From contig JAFZZI010000008.1 in NCBI GenBank assembly GCA_017615835.1, positions 38,394 to 102,393 of the forward strand: 64,000 bases of DNA, in the 5' to 3' direction. The notes under the pieces were generated by a model. That model saw only the letters and a list, made by a program, of their open reading frames with translations. It was not told where the DNA came from and ran no database searches. Every line of letters begins with the position of its first letter. Positions within the stretch are counted from its first letter, which is position 1. This stretch comes from Bacteroidaceae bacterium (GTDB taxonomy: Bacteria > Bacteroidota > Bacteroidia > Bacteroidales > Bacteroidaceae). Shown here one piece after another: positions 9,017 through 16,531 of this stretch. Made by a program: the position numbers and the translations under genes.

Positions 9017-9037
9017 TCTGACAAAAGAACGAGACAG

Positions 9038-9967
9038 ATGAAAAAACGCAGCGTATTCTCTCTGGGTATAATCCTGTTGCTGTCACCTGCAACGGTTATC
9101 ATGGCACAGCCTCAGGGGGATTTGCCATACAACATCATAGGAGACCCGTCGGGTACGGCTCCCTACTTCTTCGGACCTTATGCATTTCCTGTTCCGGACA
9201 TTCTCAAGAACACCGTTAAGAATGTCACTGTCGGTCTCACAGGTGAATACACATTGGGAAGCCTTACTCCGGCCAAAGACCATACAGCTGCCGTGGGCTT
9301 CAGCGTACGTCTTCCGCTATGGACAGACAGGGCCAACCTCTCTGTTTACGGACAGTTTCACGAATGGTACCGGGACACTCCCGAATCGAGGATCGTCCGT
9401 CGTGTTTCGGACAAATACGCACTTGACGGTCATTGCGCAGGTGATGTTTACGTAAGCATTGACATGAGGCTCCTTAGTGAAAAAAAGTATGTACCGCTGG
9501 TTACTTTACGCGCAGCATTGAAAACCGCATCGGGAGATGACTACGAAAAGGCGCGCTATTTCGATGCCCCTGGCTACCACTTTGACATGAGCGTCACAAA
9601 GACGTTCCACTTCATCAGGAGAGGCTTTTTCCGGTCGGTCAGTGCCTCTCTGAACACTGGTTTCCTGTGCTGGCAGACGGATATCGGCTGTCAGAATGAC
9701 GCCTGGATGTTTGCCGGATCTGTTCAGCTGAACACAAAGGCCGTGAATCTGTCAGTGGATGTCGGCGGTTATTACGGACGTGAAAAATATTATGACAGTC
9801 CCCAGTCGCTGAAGGTGATTGCGGAGTTTCTGCCCGACAAGGCGGTTTCGCCGTTGTTCATCTATCAGAAAGGATTGAAAGACTGGCCTTTCGAACAGTT
9901 CAAGATAGGTCTCACCTACACTATTCCCAGTCCCAAAGGGTTGGCCGAAATGTATCACGGGCTATAG
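9038..9967 (+). CDS. Secreted outer-membrane beta-barrel-like protein, unknown function
   Basis: A 309-residue exported protein. The signal peptide is residues 1 to about 22, ending in VIMAQ. The mature part alternates polar and hydrophobic residues in short strands (for example VTVGLTGEYTLGSL, AAVGFSVRLPLW, LSVDVGGYYG, FKIGLTYTI), as in small outer-membrane barrels. Start chosen at ATG 9038 because the longer frame has no signal peptide and begins before the promoter box. No named family is recognised with certainty. It is a single-gene unit between glycan genes and the DUF1846 gene. A 7-bp hairpin (9991-10013) follows without a clear U-tract. Confidence 0.75.
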   Translation: MKKRSVFSLGIILLLSPATVIMAQPQGDLPYNIIGDPSGTAPYFFGPYAFPVPDILKNTVKNVTVGLTGEYTLGSLTPAKDHTAAVGFSVRLPLWTDRANLSVYGQFHEWYRDTPESRIVRRVSDKYALDGHCAGDVYVSIDMRLLSEKKYVPLVTLRAALKTASGDDYEKARYFDAPGYHFDMSVTKTFHFIRRGFFRSVSASLNTGFLCWQTDIGCQNDAWMFAGSVQLNTKAVNLSVDVGGYYGREKYYDSPQSLKVIAEFLPDKAVSPLFIYQKGLKDWPFEQFKIGLTYTIPSPKGLAEMYHGL

Positions 9968-10090
9968 GAAACCGTCCCGTCGCCATACGTCAATCCGGGG
10001 GGAAAACGGATTGTCTCTGACACTGCAAAAACATCGACGGAATCTTCAAAAAATCATTCCCTGTTACTGAACGGATCTGCGCGAAAACGC

Positions 10091-10099
10091 TATCTTTGC
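10091..10099 (+). promoter_or_regulatory. Bacteroidota -7 box TATCTTTGC
   Basis: Perfect match, 21 bases upstream of ATG 10121 of the DUF1846 gene. Confidence 0.65.
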
Positions 10100-10120
10100 A
10101 CTGTAAATTCTGCAAGCGGT

Positions 10121-11584
10121 ATGAGACTGGGGTTCGACAACGACAAATATCTTCAAATTCAGTCTGAGCACATCAAACAGCGCATCAGCCAGTTCGGTGA
10201 CAAACTATACCTTGAATTCGGAGGCAAGCTGTTCGATGACTATCACGCCAGCCGGGTACTGCCCGGATTTCAGCCTGACAGCAAGCTGAAGATGCTTATG
10301 CAGCTGAGCGAATATGCTGAGATAATAATTGCAATCAGTGCAGTCGATATCGAGAAGAACAAAGTCCGGAGCGACCTTGGGATTACCTATGATGCAGATG
10401 TACTGCGTCTTCGCGAAGAGTTCACAAGCCGCGACCTTATGGTCAGTTCGGTTGTAATAACCCACTTCAACGGACAGCAGAGTGCTCTTGCATTCAGCAA
10501 GCGACTGAGCCGGATGGGCATCAGGACATATTTTCACTATATCATTGAGGGATATCCGACAAATGTTGCCCTGATAGACTCTGAAAAAGGCTTCGGCCTC
10601 AACGATTATGTCGAAACGAGCAGGCCTCTGGTAGTTGTCACGGCACCGGGACCCGGCAGCGGGAAGATGGCTGTGTGCCTGAGTCAGCTATATCAGGAAA
10701 ACAAGCGCGGCATAAGGGCAGGATATGCCAAGTTCGAGACTTTCCCGATATGGAACCTGCCTCTCAAGCATCCTGTAAACGTTGCATACGAAGCAGCCAC
10801 CGCCGATCTCAACGATGTCAACATGATTGACCCGTTCCATTTGGAAATGTACGGTATAACGGCTGTCAACTACAACCGTGACATCGAGATTTTTCCTGTG
10901 CTGAACGCCATATTCGAAGGCATATACGGAGAGAATCCGTACAAGTCGCCCACTGACATGGGTGTCAACATGGCAGGAAACTGCATAATAGACGATGAGG
11001 TATGCTGCAATGCTTCAAAGCAGGAGATTATCCGCAGGTACTATAATTCGCTGTGCAGCCTTGCGGATGGAAAGGCCGACGAGAGTGAGGTGAACAAGAT
11101 AGCATTGCTGATGAAGCAGGCCAAGATCTCGACCGATGACCGCCGCGTGACCATTGCAGCCAAGGAACGTTTTGAGAAATCCGGCATTCCGTCGATGGCT
11201 ATCGAGTTGGACAACGGCACAATCATCACAGCCGAGGCCAGTCCTCTGCTTGGAGCAAGTGCTGCCTTGATATTGAATGCCACAAAATATCTTGCGGGAA
11301 TAAGCCACGACACCAAACTCATTGCAGAACAGTCTATCGTGCCTATCCAGTTCACCAAGATATCCTATCTTCACGGCAAGAACCCGCGCCTTCACTCAGA
11401 CGAGGTTCTTGTAGCCCTCTCTATGCTTAGCCTGAGTGACGACAACTGCCGTCAGGCGCTTGCCCAGCTGCCACGCCTGAACGGATGTCAGGCACACTCA
11501 ACAGTGATGCTGAGCGAGGTTGACCGCAAGATATTCAGCAAACTCGGAGTAGGCCTCACCACTGAGCCCATCAGAAAGAAATAG
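10121..11584 (+). CDS. DUF1846 (UPF0371) protein
   Basis: A 487-residue cytoplasmic protein matching the DUF1846/UPF0371 family over its whole length. Recognisable blocks are GFDNDKYLQIQSEHI at the N-terminus, LYLEFGGKLFDDYHASRVLPGF, and a glycine-rich TAPGPGSGKMAVCLSQLY near residue 180, which looks like a nucleotide or phosphate-binding loop. The biochemical role of the family is not established to my knowledge. It has its own promoter and is convergent with the TonB receptor gene 17 bases away. Length and ends look normal. Confidence 0.9.
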   Translation: MRLGFDNDKYLQIQSEHIKQRISQFGDKLYLEFGGKLFDDYHASRVLPGFQPDSKLKMLMQLSEYAEIIIAISAVDIEKNKVRSDLGITYDADVLRLREEFTSRDLMVSSVVITHFNGQQSALAFSKRLSRMGIRTYFHYIIEGYPTNVALIDSEKGFGLNDYVETSRPLVVVTAPGPGSGKMAVCLSQLYQENKRGIRAGYAKFETFPIWNLPLKHPVNVAYEAATADLNDVNMIDPFHLEMYGITAVNYNRDIEIFPVLNAIFEGIYGENPYKSPTDMGVNMAGNCIIDDEVCCNASKQEIIRRYYNSLCSLADGKADESEVNKIALLMKQAKISTDDRRVTIAAKERFEKSGIPSMAIELDNGTIITAEASPLLGASAALILNATKYLAGISHDTKLIAEQSIVPIQFTKISYLHGKNPRLHSDEVLVALSMLSLSDDNCRQALAQLPRLNGCQAHSTVMLSEVDRKIFSKLGVGLTTEPIRKK

Positions 11585-11601
11585 CAGCCTGACTGCCGCT
11601 G

Positions 11602-13536
11602 TCACCAGCTTACGGTGACACCCATGGTCATCCATCTGCCGGGCTGTTCTATGAAAGAGTAATCCTTGTATTCCCTGTCAAGGATATTGGAACAGGAGCA
11701 GTAAACCGTATAGTTCTTCATGGGGCTGCTCCAAGATATACGTCCGTCCAACAGTGTATATGGAGCGTTGTCCTGCCCCACTCTGTCCTGCCATCTCCAC
11801 GATACTGTAGCAGACAGTCCCCTGACAATTCTGAAGTCGGCCTGAAGTACCAGCTTGTTCCTCAGATATTCCATTGCGTACTTGCTTGACCTTACAGGTT
11901 TGTCGTGCCTTAATTCCTGACCGATGTGTGCGTAGCGGGCACTCAGCCTTCTGATGAACCCTAAGTTGTCGGCCAACTCGTACGGGAATATGCTCAAATC
12001 CAGTTCCACGCCTCTGCAGTCCATCGAAAAGTTGCCCGACCTGAATGTCTTGCCGTCAGGCTCATCTTCGTAGATGACCCAGTCAAGCATATCGGTCCTG
12101 CGGCTTGAGAAAGCCTGCAGTTCAGCATGAATCCAAGGTCTTGCGAACCGCATGCCCAGACTCAGGTCGGCAGTCTTCTCCGGCAGCAGGTTTTCCGTAC
12201 CCTGTATGTTCACCCCCGAATAATAGAGGTCTGTGAATGTAGGCATCCTCAGCGCCATGTTCCACGAAGCAAACAGCGACAGGCCGGCTGCCGGTCTGTA
12301 TGAGATGTCAATTCCAGGATAAAGCCTCCATCTATGGTCGAGAGCCGTATTGAAATTGGCCAATACGCCGGCAGAAACGGTCAGATTTCCAAGCAGGACA
12401 TCATGCTCAAGGAACGCGGCAACGTTGGTTCTGTCTGCACCGAATCTGTACTGAACAGTATCGGTCCCGTCTATCCCGCGAGTGCTGAACCATTCCGACT
12501 CGTCCATAAGATGGCCCAGTCTGGTGGAGTATATGCAGTCTGTCCGCATCTCAACACCAAAAAGAGTCTTGCCCAGACAACTCTCAAACCAACTGTTCAG
12601 GGTAGCGGACCATGTGTCAACCTGATGGTAGTTCTCTCCGACAGGAGAGCCCTTGTGCCACTGATAGTGGTCAAACCACCTGTTCCACGATACAGAAGGT
12701 GAAAAATGCAGTCTGCCGAAAGCAAAGTCGGATGTCACGGCAGCCATAAGTCTCTCGTTGCTCTCCCATTGGTCTGTACTGGCTGAGCCGTAAAAGGTGT
12801 TGGCCCCGAACCTCTTGTAACTGTAACCCAACTGAAAACTCACTCTGGAGTTTTTATCACGGTATTCGGCATTATAGAAACCCCGGCTGTTGCTGAAATC
12901 GCTGTTAGGAACCGCACCTGAACTCAATCCGGTTCCGGCAGAGATGTAATGAGAGAGAGGTCCGCTCTTGACGCTGGCCCTCAGGTCTGCACCGCCAGTG
13001 ACATATTCTCCGCCGTAGAGATGCACGCTCCCTCCGGGCACCGGTTCCTTCTTTGTGACAATGTTCACCACACCGGTGAAGGCTGAAGTGCCGAACACCC
13101 TTGCCGAAGGGCCGGTCAGAACCTCAATTCTCTCGATATCCTGAATACTGACAGGGAAGTCGGCACTCAGATGCCCCGTATGCGGCGATGAGATATTCAC
13201 GCCGTTCAGAAGAAGTGTTACTTGATCGAAAGTACCGCCACGAACCGACAGGTCGGTCTGCACTCCCATCTCTCCACGCTGCCTGACGTCAACACCCACA
13301 GAATACTCAAGCAGGTCGTTGACACTGTGAATGGCGGCTGACTCTATATCGGCCTGAGTCATTACGGTGACAAGCCTGGGTGACTCGGCCTCAATCAGCG
13401 GAATGCGCGAAGACATGATGTCAATCTCATTCAGGCCTACCTGCACAATATCATCGCTGTCGTCAGATGACAGTCCTGAAAAAGCAACGAGCGGCATCGC
13501 CGATACTGCTGCAAATACAAACCCTCTTATATCCAT
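11602..13536 (-). CDS. TonB-dependent outer-membrane receptor, BtuB-like
   Basis: A 644-residue TonB-dependent receptor. After a signal peptide (about 1-20) comes the plug domain (roughly 35-155), with a TonB-box-like start (IDIMSSRIPL), VRGGTFDQVTLLLNGV and IERIEVLTGPSARVFGTSAFTGVVNIVTK. A 22-strand-type barrel follows, ending GVTVSW with the terminal aromatic residue. The size and lack of an N-terminal CarboxypepD_reg domain or SusD partner point to a BtuB-like small-molecule receptor rather than a SusC glycan importer; vitamin B12 or a siderophore are guesses. ATG 13536 is preferred to GTG 13542. Regulation is suggested by the structured leader and repeat promoter upstream. Confidence 0.85.
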   Translation of the reverse strand: MDIRGFVFAAVSAMPLVAFSGLSSDDSDDIVQVGLNEIDIMSSRIPLIEAESPRLVTVMTQADIESAAIHSVNDLLEYSVGVDVRQRGEMGVQTDLSVRGGTFDQVTLLLNGVNISSPHTGHLSADFPVSIQDIERIEVLTGPSARVFGTSAFTGVVNIVTKKEPVPGGSVHLYGGEYVTGGADLRASVKSGPLSHYISAGTGLSSGAVPNSDFSNSRGFYNAEYRDKNSRVSFQLGYSYKRFGANTFYGSASTDQWESNERLMAAVTSDFAFGRLHFSPSVSWNRWFDHYQWHKGSPVGENYHQVDTWSATLNSWFESCLGKTLFGVEMRTDCIYSTRLGHLMDESEWFSTRGIDGTDTVQYRFGADRTNVAAFLEHDVLLGNLTVSAGVLANFNTALDHRWRLYPGIDISYRPAAGLSLFASWNMALRMPTFTDLYYSGVNIQGTENLLPEKTADLSLGMRFARPWIHAELQAFSSRRTDMLDWVIYEDEPDGKTFRSGNFSMDCRGVELDLSIFPYELADNLGFIRRLSARYAHIGQELRHDKPVRSSKYAMEYLRNKLVLQADFRIVRGLSATVSWRWQDRVGQDNAPYTLLDGRISWSSPMKNYTVYCSCSNILDREYKDYSFIEQPGRWMTMGVTVSW

Positions 13537-13640
13537 CCCCACGTTGCTTTATCTCTGCTCAATCCGATGCCGGCAATATGCTGCCAGCCTTCCTGTTTTA
13601 TCGGAACCGATTCTCCCCTATTACGGATTCTCCTCGTTCC
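13537..13640 (-). promoter_or_regulatory. Structured 5' leader, candidate cobalamin-type riboswitch
   Basis: The region between the promoter and the receptor ATG, read on the minus strand, folds by eye into two hairpins. One has arms CGGAAC/GTTCCG. The other is GCTGGCA-GCATAT-TGCCGGC, enclosed by CCGAT/ATCGG. Near the 3' end GAGCAGAGATAAAGC resembles a degenerate B12 box. Cobalamin riboswitches often precede btuB-like genes in Bacteroidales. The leader is only about 100 nt and the match is loose, so the class is uncertain. Confidence 0.4.
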
Positions 13641-13644
13641 GGCC

Positions 13645-13680
13645 GCAAAATTAGCAATATTGGCAATATTAGCAATATTA
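13645..13680 (-). repeat. Four 9-bp tandem repeats forming the promoter of the TonB receptor
   Basis: On the minus strand the units are TAATATTGC, TAATATTGC, CAATATTGC and TAATTTTGC, with no spacer. The last unit (13645-13653) fits the -7 box TAnnTTTGC. Gain or loss of a unit would shift upstream elements by 9 bp. Confidence 0.8.
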
Positions 13681-13717
13681 TGACGGACACCAATAATTCT
13701 CACACAGCAGGAACCAT

Positions 13718-14377
13718 TTATGTGCGGTTTATCTCGTGTTGCAAGTTATTGAGGAAACGGCAGGCTTGTATGCCGTCCATCTGGGCGTGGTGAAACTGTA
13801 GTGAGATGGGAAGCGTGGTCCTGAACAGTCCTTTTCTGTACTTTCCCCATGCAAGAAACGGGTTGTTCCAACGACCGGAATATTGGTTGACGATACAATC
13901 GAGCTCTGTGTGCGGCAATGCTGAGGTGCCAATGATCATGGCATCTTCCAATGAGGTGCTTTTACAGGTTTTTGCTGCCAGACCGGTCACTTCCAGATAG
14001 TCGGCATTGAACTGACTTATATCTTCGGAATAAGGCACATCACACATGGTGATTCCGCCTTTGTCATTCAACACGATGACATTTACTGCCAGCTTGTCAT
14101 AACGGTACAGATGGCCCGGCATTCCCGGCGTGCCGTCGCCTACCCGTAGCTTTTCGGGTTGGAGGAAGAACTCTTCAATGCTGCTGGCGGCCTTACATAT
14201 ACACCAGCACAAAAGTGCATTGAACCTGATTCCCGTCTTTCTGCCTGCTTTCAGCAAATGAGTGACATCAATGGTTTTCACCAATGTCACCATCGGCTGC
14301 GGCGATGACATCCACATGCTGAATGCCTCTGCACGACTTGTTTCCAGGGGATTGATCTCGGTCTTCATTTTCTCCAT
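13718..14377 (-). CDS. CatA-like O-acetyltransferase (chloramphenicol acetyltransferase family)
   Basis: A 219-residue cytoplasmic enzyme of the type A chloramphenicol acetyltransferase fold. The catalytic signature HHAQMDG is at about residues 196-202 (family HHxxxDG). The N-terminal half includes the conserved FNALLCWCICKAA helix. Whether it inactivates chloramphenicol is not shown by sequence; many Bacteroidota members are uncharacterised. Two starts are possible: ATG 14377, overlapping the upstream gene by 13 bases, or ATG 14368, giving a classical ATGA overlap with that gene's stop. Either way the two acetyltransferases are translationally coupled. Confidence 0.85.
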   Translation of the reverse strand: MEKMKTEINPLETSRAEAFSMWMSSPQPMVTLVKTIDVTHLLKAGRKTGIRFNALLCWCICKAASSIEEFFLQPEKLRVGDGTPGMPGHLYRYDKLAVNVIVLNDKGGITMCDVPYSEDISQFNADYLEVTGLAAKTCKSTSLEDAMIIGTSALPHTELDCIVNQYSGRWNNPFLAWGKYRKGLFRTTLPISLQFHHAQMDGIQACRFLNNLQHEINRT

Positions 14378-15246
14378 CGTTTCAGCATCGGGAAGAATCC
14401 TTGCATCATTTGCTTGTATTCTTCCCTCGTCATAGGCTTAGGCATATTCTTGTTGACTTCATCGACGAACTGGGCGCAATGCTCTATCATCCCGTCCATC
14501 GTACATTCCTGCAAGAAGTGTCCATCCTTATAGCAATATCGGCAGTAGTCATAGTTTATGCTGCCGTCAGCATTGGTGCCGCACTCTTCGTTCCTGGTGA
14601 GAGGCATACCGCAACTCTGACAGAACTGAGGCAGTTGACCCTCTTGGAATGACTTTTCTCTCTTTGGGAAGGTTGCATCATAGGCCTCAAAAGACTTTGG
14701 ATTCTCGTCTGCCACGGAGTAGCCCTTGGGAGGGCAATAGGTTCCCTCACGAGTGTCCCAATAGCCCGGAATCAGTTCCTGGGCAAGGAAGTAAGGCACT
14801 TCCGACTCTCGCGGTTCTGCATGGTAGTGAATCTTCATCTTGCTTGCGAGGTCAAAACCTGCATGCTTGTAGAACCCGATGTTTCCTTCCATGCACAGCA
14901 GTCCTACGCCCATCTCCCTAGCCTTCTCCAACGCATACCGGAGCAGTTTCAGACCATAGCCTTGGCGTTTGCAGTCGGGGTGGATGCTGATGGGACCGAA
15001 AGTCCATGACGGAAAGCTGTTTCCATCGTCAAGCATTATCTCTGCCTTGGAGAACATCACGTGTCCTATAATCTTATCTTCCTCCTCCATCACGAAATCC
15101 AATTCAGGAATGAAGTTGGGATTGGTTCTGTACTGATTGAGTACGTAATGCTCAGTGCACCCCGGGCGATAGACGTTCCAGAATGCCTCGCGAGTCAGGT
15201 TTTCTACCTCCCGATAGTCTTGCGGCTGTTCTAATCTGATATTCAT
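14365..15246 (-). CDS. GNAT acetyltransferase with C-terminal zinc-ribbon domain
   Basis: A 293-residue two-domain protein. Residues about 1-140 are a GNAT acyl-CoA transferase fold (GPISIHPDCKRQGYGLKLLRYALE is the acetyl-CoA loop). Residues about 195-290 hold a zinc ribbon beginning FCQSCGMPL with CRYCYKDGHF as the second cysteine pair, as in the 'putative zinc ribbon' family. The fusion occurs in other bacteria, but its substrate is unknown. ATG 15246 is chosen over TTG 15261 because the promoter box ends at 15269. It heads a two-gene unit with the CAT-like enzyme. Confidence 0.83.
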   Translation of the reverse strand: MNIRLEQPQDYREVENLTREAFWNVYRPGCTEHYVLNQYRTNPNFIPELDFVMEEEDKIIGHVMFSKAEIMLDDGNSFPSWTFGPISIHPDCKRQGYGLKLLRYALEKAREMGVGLLCMEGNIGFYKHAGFDLASKMKIHYHAEPRESEVPYFLAQELIPGYWDTREGTYCPPKGYSVADENPKSFEAYDATFPKREKSFQEGQLPQFCQSCGMPLTRNEECGTNADGSINYDYCRYCYKDGHFLQECTMDGMIEHCAQFVDEVNKNMPKPMTREEYKQMMQGFFPMLKRWRK

Positions 15247-15268
15247 TTCTGATCTTTGCAATGATGGT

Positions 15269-15277
15269 GCAAAGATA
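15269..15277 (-). promoter_or_regulatory. Bacteroidota -7 box TATCTTTGC
   Basis: Perfect match on the minus strand, 22 bases before ATG 15246 of the GNAT-zinc-ribbon gene. Confidence 0.65.
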
Positions 15278-15429
15278 TAATGCCGGCCTCGCTGATTGAG
15301 AATAAACAGGCAACTTTTTTCGCTCTGACTGGTATTTTTTACGAGTACACAAAAGTATATGTCCCTTCCATGTATTTTTTTCTCCTTAACTGGAAAAATT
15401 ATACTCGTCAGTTAGGGAGGCCATGTGAC

Positions 15430-15462
15430 AAAAAGGGCCGACTGAAAGCAATCGGTCGGCCC
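15430..15462 (-). terminator. Rho-independent terminator of the DUF4954-SIS unit
   Basis: On the minus strand GGGCCGAC and GTCGGCCC form a perfect 8-bp stem with a 12-nt loop, followed by TTTTTG. It lies 25 bases after the SIS gene stop. Confidence 0.85.
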
Positions 15463-15486
15463 ATATCATGAAGCAGTAAAGAATTT

Positions 15487-16506
15487 TTACTGAGCTATAA
15501 ACTCATTGCCAACCTTGCGGGCACGGTTGGGATGATCAAGATCCATGCCTGTGTTGATGCCGATTTCTACCAGTACATTCCATCCTGCGCAAAGGAACAG
15601 ATACGGATTGAAGTCACCTGCAGAAGGAACCTTGATTGTCGGGAAGGGAGTGTCGTGGTCAGCAATAGCCACAATGCGTACGCCAGCGCCGTCAATAAGA
15701 TACTCTTTGAACTTCTCATACTCACCCTCAATGGGATCAACCATGAAAATGATGTCGTTCTTGTGCATCACCTCCTCAATGCCGTGCAGTACGTATGTTC
15801 CCTCGAGGAAATCAGATTTGCGGCGGGTAATCTCATTGGTCTTGAGGGTCAGCTCTTCAGCTACGCCATCGTTATAACCTGCAAAATAGATTGTGTTGGC
15901 CTCCTTGACCCAGTCAACAATCTCTGACGGGATGTCAAGGGTCAGAGCCTGCTCCAGCTTTGCGGGAAGAGCTGCCAGTTCGGCTCTCTTATCCATCCCG
16001 GCAATGTTCCAGAGTACTGACTCATAATAGAGTGCCTGCTCGACCACACTCTTGGTGGCAGCGACAGCCTGCTCCCAACCACAATTCAAAACGTGTGTTG
16101 AGGTGCAGAACGTCGATAGAACGGTGTCATGATTGGCAGTAAGGCCGAAACGCAGTGCATTGCCCTCTTCCTTCAGTTTCTTTGCCAGAAGTGTCACCTC
16201 TTTGGTGCGTCCTGAATTCGAAGCGAGAAATACAGCATATTTTGTCAGGTCATACTCTCTTGACTGCCACGAGCCGTCGGTCTGGGCATTGATGTCGAGG
16301 CCCCAGCGCTTGAATTTTCTCAAAGCGTTCTTGGCCGGGAAAATCCTGCTTGACCCTTCGCCGGTAAAATAGAGTCTGCCTGCCTTTTTTGCCAGGGCTG
16401 CAACTTCTTTTGAACAATCGGGATCGAACTTGGAAACAGTGTTTACTGTGTCCATCATCTCCTGTACCAATGCGAATTTCGCATACTTCTGTTCTTTCAG
16501 ATTCAT
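15487..16506 (-). CDS. Double-SIS-domain sugar-phosphate isomerase-like protein
   Basis: A 339-residue protein with two sugar-isomerase (SIS) domains, the layout of the AgaS/GlmS-C/FrlB group. GRLYFTGEGSSRIFPAKNA and AVFLASNSGRTKEV mark the first domain (about 43-175). NTIYFAGYNDGVAEELTLKTNEITRRKS marks the second (about 200-335), whose serine/threonine phosphate-binding turn is less canonical. The substrate is probably a 6-phospho sugar or amino sugar; which one cannot be read. It is 25 bases after the DUF4954 gene and shares its terminator, so both are likely made together. Confidence 0.85.
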   Translation of the reverse strand: MNLKEQKYAKFALVQEMMDTVNTVSKFDPDCSKEVAALAKKAGRLYFTGEGSSRIFPAKNALRKFKRWGLDINAQTDGSWQSREYDLTKYAVFLASNSGRTKEVTLLAKKLKEEGNALRFGLTANHDTVLSTFCTSTHVLNCGWEQAVAATKSVVEQALYYESVLWNIAGMDKRAELAALPAKLEQALTLDIPSEIVDWVKEANTIYFAGYNDGVAEELTLKTNEITRRKSDFLEGTYVLHGIEEVMHKNDIIFMVDPIEGEYEKFKEYLIDGAGVRIVAIADHDTPFPTIKVPSAGDFNPYLFLCAGWNVLVEIGINTGMDLDHPNRARKVGNEFIAQ

Positions 16507-16531
16507 ACTATTTAAAAATAAAACGGTTTTG

